DNA of 33,428 nucleotides, taken from contig JBGUKW010000092.1 in the NCBI GenBank assembly GCA_045114665.1, positions 1 through 33,428 on the forward strand. The letters are read 5' to 3'. Both the position numbers and the translations under genes were made by a program. The notes under the pieces are model-generated. The model made no database searches and was not told the DNA's origin. It saw nothing but the letters and a program-made list of their open reading frames with translations. This stretch comes from CADAWZ01 sp045114665 (lineage in GTDB: Bacteria > Vulcanimicrobiota > CADAWZ01). Shown here piece after piece: positions 8,190-16,087 of the stretch (within the stretch, counting starts at the first letter, position 1; every line of letters begins with the position of its first letter).

Positions 8190-8894
8190 ATGAAAAATTT
8201 TTATAAATTCTTTTTTATATTTATAGCAATTATATTTTTTAGTTCTTCTGTATATTCACAAGAAAATATACAACCTAAAGACAATAACGCAGAATATAAT
8301 TTAACTTTTAATAAGCAAGAAGCTCCATTTGAAGAAGGAGATACAATAGAAGTTGAATTAAAAGCTCCAGCAAATTGTAAAGTTATAATGAAAATAGAAA
8401 AATCTGAAATTGAAGAAAACATGACTGAAGTAAGTAAGGGAATTTATAAATTATCATATCCAATAAAACAGGGAGATAATGTAAAAAATTCACATATAAT
8501 TGCAGTCTGTAAATATCCAGATGAAACAGAAAAAGAAATAATATCAGAAGATGTATTGAGTATTTCTGCATTTTTCTTTAAAGTTAGAATAATATCTCCT
8601 GAAAATGATTCAAAAGTCGATCAATATTTTGACATAATAGGAAGAACAAAACCAAATTGTAAAGTGTTTATAAGTCCATCTCCTAAAATTGGAGGGGTAA
8701 CTCCATTTACAACAGACAATAGTCTTGGAGCAATAGAAACAAAATCAGATGAAAAAGGATATTTTAAAGTGCATTGCGGATTTCCAATAAAAGTTCCAAT
8801 AATAAAATTAAAATATAGATACGAGATAAATGCAGTAGATAACGAAGGAAAAAGGTCTTTGCCAACATTATTAAATATTGAATTTAAAAAATAA
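8190..8894 (+). CDS. Secreted protein with Ig-like domains, function unknown
   Basis: The product is about 234 residues with a Sec signal peptide (MKNFYKFFFIFIAIIFFSSS, cleavage likely after VYS). Two beta-sandwich-like segments follow: about 40-130 (FEEGDTIEVELKAP, then CKVIMKIEKSE) and about 140-234 (RIISPENDSKVDQYFDIIGR, then GYFKVHC and YEINAVDNEGKRSLP), the second typical of bacterial Ig-like modules. The ATG at 8190 is preferred because AAAGGTG sits nine bases upstream; a GTG at 8178 is part of that same site. It heads a plus-strand cluster and is 5 bases from the next gene. Confidence 0.65.
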   Translation: MKNFYKFFFIFIAIIFFSSSVYSQENIQPKDNNAEYNLTFNKQEAPFEEGDTIEVELKAPANCKVIMKIEKSEIEENMTEVSKGIYKLSYPIKQGDNVKNSHIIAVCKYPDETEKEIISEDVLSISAFFFKVRIISPENDSKVDQYFDIIGRTKPNCKVFISPSPKIGGVTPFTTDNSLGAIETKSDEKGYFKVHCGFPIKVPIIKLKYRYEINAVDNEGKRSLPTLLNIEFKK

Positions 8895-8899
8895 TAATT

Positions 8900-9382
8900 A
8901 TGGAAAAAATAACACTATTTTTAAAACAACATTTTTTTAATTTAATGTCTTATGTAACAATTGGATTTCCATTTGCAGTATATAAATTTCTTGCAGGTGA
9001 TGCAATCAGAAATATATACAAAACTCAATTAGCAACAATTTTATTTTATATTTTTTTAATCTGGGCTGTAATAGATTTATTATTTAATCTATATGACATG
9101 ATTAAAGTTATTCAAACGAAAAGAAAACCAAAATATGTATGTATTCTCGATTACATAGCTAAAAAAAATGAAAAAATAATAAAAATAAAAGGAATCGGGG
9201 AAGCAATTGATTTGTTTTTGTCATTTGCTATTGTAGGAATACTTGTTGGCTGGAATCTATTGTCAAATCTTTCACCAGGATATATAATAATATGGAATAT
9301 AGCAACAGCAGTAAATGTCCTTGGTTCTGGAATTGTCAGAGTTGCTTATGTAATTATAAATAATAAAACGAAAGGGGAATAA
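8900..9382 (+). CDS. Four-TM integral membrane protein, unknown
   Basis: This 160-residue protein has predicted TM helices near 14-32, 43-66, 105-122 and 128-150, with a positively charged loop (QTKRKPKYVCIL and KKNEKIIKIKG) between helices 2 and 3 that should lie in the cytoplasm. I recognise no family motif. There is no ribosome binding site, and the ATG starts 5 bases after the preceding stop, so translation is probably coupled. It likely works with the exported proteins on either side. Confidence 0.6.
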   Translation: MEKITLFLKQHFFNLMSYVTIGFPFAVYKFLAGDAIRNIYKTQLATILFYIFLIWAVIDLLFNLYDMIKVIQTKRKPKYVCILDYIAKKNEKIIKIKGIGEAIDLFLSFAIVGILVGWNLLSNLSPGYIIIWNIATAVNVLGSGIVRVAYVIINNKTKGE

Positions 9383-9386
9383 GAAA

Positions 9387-9928
9387 TTGAAAAGTAAATT
9401 GTTATTAGTAAGTTGTTTTATTGCAATATTTTTATAATGGGCTGTCTCGAACAAAAATCAGTAATAGACCCACATGCTAAGAAAACTCTTGTTACAGCCG
9501 AAGAATTTAAATCTATTACAAAAAACAACAATTTTGAAGTTTCAGAAGATTCTGGACTTTTAACTGCCAGTTTTGATGTAAATTGTGGAAATAATGGAAT
9601 CCAAATATTTTTTGTTGATTATAAAAATAGCAATCTTGCTGAAGTAGCCTACAATGCTTCTAGAAGCGAGTTTTTAAATACCCTAAAAAGAAATTCTATC
9701 GGAAAATTAAATGAAAAAGAAGAAACATTTGAAAATGGCAAAAAATATACCTTAACTCTTGGGCTTAGTGAAGAAGATAAGAAAAAAACTGTAACTTTTG
9801 GAGATGACGGTGCTAAAGTTGCCTCTTATGTTTATGTAGTTGACAATACAGTTGTCAGTATTGCTCCTTTTAGATGTAAAGAATATAAAAAGAAAGTAAA
9901 TAAAATATTATCTGAGTTTAAATATTAA
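9387..9928 (+). CDS. Lipoprotein, frameshifted in its signal peptide
   Basis: The body (from about 9437 to 9928) encodes about 160 residues with no recognised family. AAAGGGG precedes a TTG at 9387 that opens a typical lipoprotein leader (MKSKLLLVSCFIAIF...), but that frame stops at TAA 9435. One extra T in the T5 run at 9429-9433 would fuse it to IMGC, a good lipobox, in the body frame. So the gene has a one-base deletion, an assembly error, or uses -1 slippage at A TTT TTA. Without correction, translation could begin only at TTG 9413 or ATG 9437, neither giving a normal signal sequence. Confidence 0.55.
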
Positions 9929-9943
9929 ATTAAGGAAATGCTT

Positions 9944-10582
9944 ATGAATAAAATAATTATAATCTGCATATTTGCCTCAATATTGTGTTTTTCAAATATT
10001 TATGCAAATGAAAAATCAAGTAATATTAACAATATTCAAGATAATCAAGTAATAGCTGATGCCAGTGATATAAGTGAAATATTAAATAAAGCAGAAGAAG
10101 GAAATCCAAAGGCACAAAATAAACTTGGTGACTATTACAGACTTGGAATAAATGTAGAACAAAATCCCAAAACTGCATTCAAATGGTATAAAATAGCAAG
10201 TAAAAAAAATTTTAACAAAGCACTAAACAATATGGGAATGTGCTTTATGACTGGATTCGGAGTTGAAAAAAATGAGGTCGAAGCTGTAAAATGGTTCAAA
10301 AAAGGTTATGAAGCTGGGGATATTACCGCAAGCAAAAATTTGGGAAATTGTTATTTTTATGGCATAGGAATAGAACAAAATCACGAAGAAGCTATAAACT
10401 GTTTTGATCAATCTGCCCAAAAAGGATATCCACCAGGGATGCATAACTTAGCAAATTGTCTGTACCATGGTTATGGAGCCAACCAAGATTTAGAGGAAAG
10501 TGAATATTGGTATGAAAGTGCTAAAAATTGTGGTTATGTAAAAGATAAAAATGACTTCGGTCTTTTCGACTGGTCTGAGTGA
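9944..10582 (+). CDS. Secreted Sel1-repeat protein
   Basis: The product is about 212 residues with a signal peptide (MNKIIIICIFASILCFSN, cleavage after YAN or IYA) and four Sel1-like TPR repeats, for example NPKAQNKLGDYYRLG, AFKWYKIAS, ALNNMGMCFMTGFGV and ASKNLGNCYFYGIGI. Sel1 arrays act as protein-binding solenoids; here probably in the periplasm. It ends in DFGLFDWSE. The ATG at 9944 is chosen because AAGGA lies seven bases upstream; the ATG at 9938 is too close to it. It follows the lipoprotein gene by 15 bases and is a paralogue of the next gene. Confidence 0.8.
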   Translation: MNKIIIICIFASILCFSNIYANEKSSNINNIQDNQVIADASDISEILNKAEEGNPKAQNKLGDYYRLGINVEQNPKTAFKWYKIASKKNFNKALNNMGMCFMTGFGVEKNEVEAVKWFKKGYEAGDITASKNLGNCYFYGIGIEQNHEEAINCFDQSAQKGYPPGMHNLANCLYHGYGANQDLEESEYWYESAKNCGYVKDKNDFGLFDWSE

Positions 10583-10648
10583 AACAAAAAAATTTTCGGC
10601 TAAAAAAAAGACAAATAAAAATTTTCACAAATAATAATTTTTTTATTT

Positions 10649-10677
10649 TTGAAATTGCTATAAACTTTAAATAATTT
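10649..10677 (+). promoter_or_regulatory. Candidate sigma-70-type promoter
   Basis: TTGAAA (10649-10654), a 17-base spacer and TAATTT (10672-10677) lie 36 bases before the start of the second Sel1 gene. Box quality is moderate, and chance matches are frequent in such AT-rich DNA. Confidence 0.4.
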
Positions 10678-10713
10678 TAGAGACAACAAAAAAATATTAT
10701 AAGAGGAGGATAT

Positions 10714-11571
10714 ATGAAAAAAATAATTGCATTAGGAATATTACTTTCAGCAATGTGTTTTTCAAATGTTTTTGCAGGTGAAGAAGAATATCATTATTAT
10801 CACCACAGAACAACGCAAACAAACCAATATCAAAATCATCGAAACAGTTACGACCAATATCAAAATCACCGCAACCACTACGACCAATATCAAAACCACT
10901 ACGATCATCAATATCCAAACAACTACAACCAATACCCAAATAACTACAATCAATACCCAAATAACTACAACCAATATCCAAACAACTACAACCAATACCC
11001 AAATAACTACAACCAATACCCAAATAACTACAACAATCAGTACCAATATCAAAATCCAATGGATAGGTTAATACAAGATGCAGAAAATGGAAATGTTAAT
11101 GCCCAAATGAGACTTGCAGACGACGCAAGAAAGGGAATTAACATGAATAAAGATCCCCAAACAGCATTTTATTGGTATAAAAAAGCTGCTGAAAATAGAG
11201 ACAGAAGAGGAATGAACAATGTAGGTGTATGCTATATGACTGGTTTTGGAACAGGTGTAAACCATAATGAAGGTATGAAATGGTTTAAAAAAGCAGAATC
11301 ACAAGATGATTTAGTTGGATGTAAAAATTTAGGAAATTGCTACATATATGGACAAGGAACAGGACAAAATCCTACAGAAGCAGTAAAATACTATGTAAAA
11401 GCAGCGACAAATGGATATGCTCCAGCAATGTATAATTTAGCGAACTGCTTTTATCTTGGTTTAGGTGCAAACAAAGATGAAAATGCAGCAAGACAATGGT
11501 ACGATGCTGCTAGACATCAAGGATACAGTGCTAATCAACAAGATTTTGGCGGATTCGACTGGGAAGATTAA
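10714..11571 (+). CDS. Secreted Sel1-repeat protein with Tyr/Asn/Gln tandem repeat
   Basis: This 285-residue protein starts with a signal peptide (MKKIIALGILLSAMCFSN, cleavage after VFA). Residues 26-115 are low complexity: imperfect QYQNHRN/DQYQNHY units, then six exact QYPNNYN heptads at 66-107. Four Sel1 repeats follow (about 120-275), and the end is DFGGFDWED, as in the preceding paralogue. The Tyr/Asn/Gln segment resembles prion-like or adhesive low-complexity regions; its role is not known. A strong AGAGGAGG precedes the ATG, and a candidate promoter suggests separate transcription. A terminator follows. Confidence 0.8.
   Translation: MKKIIALGILLSAMCFSNVFAGEEEYHYYHHRTTQTNQYQNHRNSYDQYQNHRNHYDQYQNHYDHQYPNNYNQYPNNYNQYPNNYNQYPNNYNQYPNNYNQYPNNYNNQYQYQNPMDRLIQDAENGNVNAQMRLADDARKGINMNKDPQTAFYWYKKAAENRDRRGMNNVGVCYMTGFGTGVNHNEGMKWFKKAESQDDLVGCKNLGNCYIYGQGTGQNPTEAVKYYVKAATNGYAPAMYNLANCFYLGLGANKDENAARQWYDAARHQGYSANQQDFGGFDWED
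10909..11034 (+). repeat. Six tandem 21-bp repeats encoding QYPNNYN
   Basis: Six consecutive 21-base units start at 10909, 10930, 10951, 10972, 10993 and 11014. They differ only at silent positions (CAATATCCAAAC versus CAATACCCAAAT, and AAC versus AAT), so the peptide heptad is identical in all copies. The near-identity points to recent expansion or copy-number variation with selection on the peptide. Confidence 0.9.
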
Positions 11572-11587
11572 CTAAAAAACTTACAAT

Positions 11588-11624
11588 AAAAAAAAGGGGG
11601 GTCAAATTGAACCCCTTTTTTTTA
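11588..11624. terminator. Bidirectional intrinsic terminator
   Basis: AAAAAAAAGGGG pairs with CCCCTTTTTTTT around a short loop that itself can pair TCAA with TTGA. The T tract works on both strands, so the hairpin ends the convergent Sel1 gene (plus) and the RNase H-like/Nudix gene (minus), whose stop codon it touches. Confidence 0.9.
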
Positions 11625-12737
11625 ATGTGCCATAAACAAAATTTTTTGTGCTTTTCTCATAACATCTTTTTCATTTAAATATGAAAGCCTTTTATAAGCC
11701 TCACCAGGTGAGAGCCATACAATACTACTTGCTTCACCATCAGGAGTGCAGAAATTTTCTTCAAGAAGTGGCATTAAAAAGAAATAAACTGTTTTATGAT
11801 AAAGAACATTTTCTTCTTTTACATAAAAATAATAACTTATCTCATCTAAAATAGCAGTAACACGAGTCAAATGTCCTGTTTCTTCAGCAACCTCTCTCCT
11901 TGCAGTATCTTCTAAATCCTCACCAGGTAATACTCTTCCCTTTGGCAATGCCCAAACACGCCCATTTTTCTTACTTATAAGACAGATTAAAAATTTACCG
12001 CCCTCTTTTTTATATACAACCCCACCAGCTGACACCTGTTTCTCTTCTCTCTCGTCAGGTATAATATCACTATTACTTTTTATGCTATCTTTATAAGAGG
12101 ATTTTCTATCTGCAGCGATATCACCAAAAAGCATAGCCCTCTTAAATGCTGCAACAGCAATTTTTTTTGAAACTGCATTCTTATCAACAGGCTTATTTAT
12201 AGATTTATTATTGTTTATCGAATTTATTTTAGAATCGGCTTCAGCTCTTTTTAAATGTTCCTCAGCAAGCCTCTGTCTCTCTAATTCTTCCTGTTTTCTT
12301 CTTTCCTCTTCAATTTTCTTGCGTTCTGCTTCTTCTTGTTCTTTTAAACCACTTTCAAGAGCAGAAATAGCAAGCGATTCAGCTTCTTTATTTCTTGAAC
12401 TGTGAATATAAGTAACTTCAAAAGGCACACCATCTGCAATAGATTTTACATCTTCAATCAATTTTATAATTTCTTCATCTTTAATGCTTCCAGTCCTATT
12501 TATATTTCTTATAAGACCTTCATTATCTGTAAAAATCTTTATTGAAGTTGCATCTGACTCAACTGCTATCTCAACACCTGAAAGCAATGCTGTAAAATCT
12601 GCCTGAATAGGAGTTGTTTCCCCAACAAACATGGAAGTTTTATTTAATACTCTACCCCAACTATCACATACAACAGCACTTACAGCTCCATATTTACCTT
12701 TAGTTATTCCTTTTATATAGACCATTGCATTAATCAT
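11622..12737 (-). CDS. RNase H-like domain fused to a Nudix hydrolase
   Basis: This is a 371-residue fusion. Residues 1-130 resemble the RNase HI-like RVT_3 fold (YGAVSAVVCDSWGRVL, ALLSGVEIAVES, IKIFTDNEG, NKEAESLAISAL), but of the four catalytic acids only Asp71 is kept: Lys9, Asp47 and Glu120 stand at the other positions, so nuclease activity is doubtful. A charged coiled coil spans about 130-175. Residues 235-371 are a Nudix domain with an intact box (G267, E273, REVAEETG at 281-288) close to Ap4A hydrolase types. The ATG has AAGGTGGAAG upstream. It follows the methyltransferase gene by 35 bases. Confidence 0.8.
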   Translation of the reverse strand: MINAMVYIKGITKGKYGAVSAVVCDSWGRVLNKTSMFVGETTPIQADFTALLSGVEIAVESDATSIKIFTDNEGLIRNINRTGSIKDEEIIKLIEDVKSIADGVPFEVTYIHSSRNKEAESLAISALESGLKEQEEAERKKIEEERRKQEELERQRLAEEHLKRAEADSKINSINNNKSINKPVDKNAVSKKIAVAAFKRAMLFGDIAADRKSSYKDSIKSNSDIIPDEREEKQVSAGGVVYKKEGGKFLICLISKKNGRVWALPKGRVLPGEDLEDTARREVAEETGHLTRVTAILDEISYYFYVKEENVLYHKTVYFFLMPLLEENFCTPDGEASSIVWLSPGEAYKRLSYLNEKDVMRKAQKILFMAH

Positions 12738-12772
12738 AATACTTCCACCTTATGGGCTCAAAATATATAATA

Positions 12773-13636
12773 TTATTTTCTAAATATTATAATATATTCA
12801 TGTTTAAATACATAAAAACCCTGCTTTAAAGCACGATATTTCCAAAGATTTCCTTGTTTACCTTTTCCTTTTTCATTTCCCTGAATATCTTTTACATTTA
12901 TGGCTTTTAATTTAAATCCAACATTTCTACAGACATTCATACATTCAAAACTCAATGGAACAAGCTCACCTTTTGCATATTTATCACCAATAACTAATGT
13001 CAAAAATCTTCCTTTTTCTAAAAGCTCATAAGCATTTTTTGCTACACGAGAAAATTTTTCAAGAAAATCTTCACAAGTTGGAGAACAAGCTAAATCTCTT
13101 TCATCATCAGTAAATTTTATAATATCCCAATATGGTGGATGAAGAATAACATGTTGAACATTATCTCTTCCATATTCTCTGCATTTAGAAAAAACAACAT
13201 CTTTTATTTCAGATGAAGCAGAATCTCCATTTATAAGACATGTTTTTATATTTTTAGGATTTTCAGAAAGTGCAACTCTTTTTGAACTGGCAGAAACAAC
13301 ATCTGGATTTAATTCTACACCTATTCCATTTCTTCCTAAATGACAACATTCAATCAATGTCGTTCCCATACCACTAAATAAATCTAAAACAATATCACCT
13401 GCTTTGGTATATCTCGTTATAACTTGATATGCAATTTGAGGTACAAAATTACCGTGATAATCCCCAGAATGTGTGTCTGATTTATCTCTTGATCCCAAAA
13501 GCCAAAGAGTGTCTGTTATGATGTCGCCTAAATAATCTTTCCAATGGGTCATATCTATATCAGAAAAAACAGACTTATTTTGTTTAGTATTTAATGACTC
13601 TGTTATTACACTCTCTCTCAATAAATTGTTGGACAT
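12773..13636 (-). CDS. Orphan N4/N6 DNA methyltransferase
   Basis: The product is about 287 residues. The SAM-binding motif I is VLDLFSGMGTTLIE (about 83-96) followed by GIGVELNP; the catalytic motif IV is LHPPYWD (about 165-171), where His replaces the usual Asp or Ser of (D/S)PPY(W). Motif I precedes motif IV. Amino-methylation of C or A in DNA is likely; an RNA substrate cannot be excluded. No restriction endonuclease or specificity gene is nearby. The ATG at 13636 is chosen because AGGGGGGA lies seven bases upstream; a TTG one codon earlier is less likely. Confidence 0.75.
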   Translation of the reverse strand: MSNNLLRESVITESLNTKQNKSVFSDIDMTHWKDYLGDIITDTLWLLGSRDKSDTHSGDYHGNFVPQIAYQVITRYTKAGDIVLDLFSGMGTTLIECCHLGRNGIGVELNPDVVSASSKRVALSENPKNIKTCLINGDSASSEIKDVVFSKCREYGRDNVQHVILHPPYWDIIKFTDDERDLACSPTCEDFLEKFSRVAKNAYELLEKGRFLTLVIGDKYAKGELVPLSFECMNVCRNVGFKLKAINVKDIQGNEKGKGKQGNLWKYRALKQGFYVFKHEYIIIFRK

Positions 13637-13639
13637 CAA

Positions 13640-14004
13640 CAGTCCCCCCTGACTATATTTAAAAAGAAATATCTAAAGAATATTTCTCAAAATATTTTAT
13701 TAAATAAAAAATTTACTAAAATTGATATTTTCTTCACGAGTCATGTAAATCCTGCAGGTAAAAAAAATATTTTTTATTTTTTTTAAAAATGGTCATGACT
13801 ATTTAAAAGCTATCATGGTAAATTTATAAAAATTTACATTTTTAAAATTATAAACAAACAACTAAAAAAAGACATTTTCTTTTCTAAATATTTTAAAAAA
13901 ATCCTTCTATAACAAAAAAAAATATAAACAAGGAAATAAATAAAATAAAAAGAATAATAAAAGGATTCTATCTAATATAACTTCTAAAATTTAAGGAGAA
14001 AAAA
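13640..14004. other. Divergent intergenic region, no gene seen
   Basis: This very AT-rich stretch separates the methyltransferase (minus) from the lipoprotein gene (plus) and must hold both promoters. All frames are short. A 7-bp inverted repeat AGTCATG (13739-13745) / CATGACT (13794-13800) flanks a long A/T-only tract; it could be an operator or chance. Confidence 0.5.
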
Positions 14005-14979
14005 GTGAAACTTACAAAAAATTTAACAGCCACAGCTTTAATAGTTGTGTCTTCTATGATGTTTTGTGGTTGTCAATCAAATACAGTTGATTTTAAGTAC
14101 AAAGCAAAAGCTGGAACAGTAAAAGAATATAAATTAACAGAAACAAACAAATTGTTAAGCCAAAAAACAAACAGCAAAGAAGATTCACAATTAGAACAAT
14201 CTATAAATGTTATAATATCTGAAGAAACAAAATCTATAACAGATAAAGGCGAGAGAAATATTGAAATATCAATGAGTGATGCCACAATGAGCAGAACTGT
14301 TGATGGAAAAACTCAAGAAATGCCAATTCCTCAAATGAGTGAACAAAAAATAAAATTCAAAATGACAGACAAAGGCGTCATCACAGAAAAAGATGGAACT
14401 GAAGTTACGGAAGATAGTAATGACAGCGATTCAATAATATCAATAAGATTTGATGACAAACCAACAACAAAAGGCGGTTCTTGGGAAACAAAAATAAATA
14501 AAACACTTCCTTCAAGCCCATTTACAACAGATAAAATAAGTATTGTTAAAAAATACACATTTGAAGGATATGAAAAATATAAAAATAAAAGTTTGGCAAA
14601 AATTACTGAAAAAACAGTAACAACAGTAGATAAAGAATTTAAGAATCCTCAAGCAAAAGACAAAGATAAAGCTTCAGAAATTCCAAAAATGACAAGTGCA
14701 TCAAAAGGTGATACAACAGGAACAATATTATTTGATGTAAATCAAGGCTGTGTTGTCAAAGCAGAAAGAACTTCAAAAATAACTACTACTATCACAATAG
14801 ATCAAAGTAAAATGAAAGATTTAAGTGAAGAACAGAAAAAGAACCCTATTACAAAACAAGAAATGACAAATGAATCAACAATGAAATATGAATTGATAGA
14901 CAACGATTCTGCAAATTCAAACGACGACAAAGCAAAAGAAGAAAAGAAGCCTGAAGACAAAAAAGAAGATAAAAAATAA
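14005..14979 (+). CDS. Lipoprotein, DUF6263-like
   Basis: This 324-residue protein has a lipoprotein signal (MKLTKNLTATALIVVSSMMF) and lipobox FCGC, giving a lipid-modified Cys at about residue 23. The mature part is beta-rich (VDFKYKAKAGTVKEYKLTET..., later TKGGSWETKINKTLP and GTILFDVNQGCVVKAERTSKI), a layout like DUF6263 lipoproteins of unknown function; this is a resemblance, not a proven match. The last 25 residues are charged Lys/Glu/Asp and probably disordered. The start is GTG with AAGGAG eight bases upstream. It is monocistronic with its own terminator. Confidence 0.75.
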   Translation: MKLTKNLTATALIVVSSMMFCGCQSNTVDFKYKAKAGTVKEYKLTETNKLLSQKTNSKEDSQLEQSINVIISEETKSITDKGERNIEISMSDATMSRTVDGKTQEMPIPQMSEQKIKFKMTDKGVITEKDGTEVTEDSNDSDSIISIRFDDKPTTKGGSWETKINKTLPSSPFTTDKISIVKKYTFEGYEKYKNKSLAKITEKTVTTVDKEFKNPQAKDKDKASEIPKMTSASKGDTTGTILFDVNQGCVVKAERTSKITTTITIDQSKMKDLSEEQKKNPITKQEMTNESTMKYELIDNDSANSNDDKAKEEKKPEDKKEDKK

Positions 14980-14982
14980 AAT

Positions 14983-15025
14983 AAAAAAACTCCGAAAATT
15001 TTTAAAAATTTTCGGAGTTTTTTTA
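14983..15025. terminator. Strong bidirectional intrinsic terminator
   Basis: A near-perfect palindrome (AAACTCCGAAAATTTTT then its complement) is followed by seven T on the plus strand and by an A tract upstream that becomes a T tract on the minus strand. It ends the lipoprotein gene and would also end the minus-strand unit, lying 17 bases after the end of the open frame that extends past the zinc-ribbon gene stop. Confidence 0.9.
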
Positions 15026-15040
15026 TTACATAAATATCGT

Positions 15041-15196
15041 CTATTCAGCTTTTAAATGCTTGATTTCTTCTTTAATTTCGTCTATATTTTTTCTTACTTC
15101 TTCTACCACATTTTCTATTTCTTTTAAAGATTTTTCTATATCTTCAACTGTTTTTTCTTTGACTTCCTCAACAGGTACTTCTTCTTTTACATCATC
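15041..15196 (-). pseudogene. In-frame coiled-coil extension after the zinc-ribbon gene stop
   Basis: Directly after the TAA at 15199-15197 the same reading frame stays open for 51 codons to a TAG at 15041-15043. It encodes a Glu/Lys/Val-rich sequence with heptad-like spacing (for example VEDIEKSLKEIENVVEEV, then IDEIKEEIKHLKAE), typical of a coiled coil. There is no ATG, GTG or TTG before the middle of it, so independent translation is unlikely. Either the gene once ended here and acquired a nonsense mutation, the base is a sequencing error, or the stop is read through. Confidence 0.55.
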
Positions 15197-16027
15197 TTAA
15201 AATTTTGGCTCTGCATCTAAAAACTCTTTCTGAATAAATGGAGAATCATTCAAAATTCTAAAGAAAGAAGTAAACTCTCCCTTGTCAAACCACAAACCAT
15301 GGCAATTGGGACAACAATCAATATAGAGATCTTTTATATTTTCAGGAAGATTTTCCCACTTTTTCAAGATAGAACCGCAATCTGGACAAACTCCAGAAAC
15401 TGCTTCTGCTCCTTCACCCACACTTTTTACAAGTTCATTTAAAGCATCACTAACTTCAATTTTTGTAATATCACCCAATGCTTCAAATTGACCACCAGGA
15501 ACCCAAATTCCATCACATTCTTTGCATTTTGTAACATTGATGTCCATTATATTTCCATTTGAGCCACCTGTATGTTTATTACATCTAGGGCAAGCAAATT
15601 CAGAATTCTCATTTTCAGAACCTTCTATATTTTCTTCAATGCTACCTAATTCTATTGATTCCTTAAAAACCAAATCAAATATTTTTTTCAATTCTCCCTT
15701 ATCAAACCAAATGCCGTTACAGCCTTCACATTGATCGAGATATACAACATCATTACTCAATTCAAAATTCAAAGGCACTGGGTGAAATTTTCCACCACAT
15801 ATAGGACAAGCTCCATTGACAGGTGTGTATGCTTCAGGAGATAGGTCTTCTGGGTTTCCAGCAAATTTTGAAGCAATATCTGTTGATTCAATTACTTCAG
15901 CTGTACTTGAATAGTCAGCAAGAAAACCACCACAATGAGTACATCCCTTTACTTTCATTCCCATTATACCAGTTTCAGTGAGTTCTTCATTCATTGGATG
16001 TCCACATCTTGGGCAAATACTTGGCAT
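15197..16027 (-). CDS. Protein with four TFIIB-type zinc ribbons
   Basis: This 276-residue protein repeats a zf-TFIIB-like unit four times: CPRCG...CTHCGG (5-34), CPICGG...CEGCNGIWFDKGEL (about 73-112), CPRC...CKECDGIWVPGGQF (about 145-185) and CPDCG...CPNCHGLWFDKGEF (about 213-262). Each has two CxxC knuckles for one zinc ion; the GIWFDKGEL tail is the family hallmark. The binding partner is unknown. The ATG has AAAGGAGGAA at eight bases. The frame continues past the TAA (see 15041-15196). It follows the S41 protease gene by 60 bases. Confidence 0.85.
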   Translation of the reverse strand: MPSICPRCGHPMNEELTETGIMGMKVKGCTHCGGFLADYSSTAEVIESTDIASKFAGNPEDLSPEAYTPVNGACPICGGKFHPVPLNFELSNDVVYLDQCEGCNGIWFDKGELKKIFDLVFKESIELGSIEENIEGSENENSEFACPRCNKHTGGSNGNIMDINVTKCKECDGIWVPGGQFEALGDITKIEVSDALNELVKSVGEGAEAVSGVCPDCGSILKKWENLPENIKDLYIDCCPNCHGLWFDKGEFTSFFRILNDSPFIQKEFLDAEPKF

Positions 16028-16087
16028 ATTAAAAATTCCTCCTTTGGTTAATTAACAAACTCAAAAAAAATCACAAATAAAAAATAT

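Noticed and set aside
10909..11034. CRISPR-like array
   Set aside because: The repeats are contiguous without spacers and encode a peptide heptad within a gene.
10697..11071. Open frames on both strands across the QYPNNYN repeats
   Set aside because: Tandem 21-bp repeats keep all frames open; the products are low-complexity (Val/Ile-, Thr/Ile- or Cys/Gly-rich) with no start signals, while the Sel1 frame has a signal peptide and a strong ribosome binding site.
13739..13800. 7-bp inverted repeat AGTCATG/CATGACT as an operator
   Set aside because: The arms are short and 48 bases apart; chance is a sufficient explanation.
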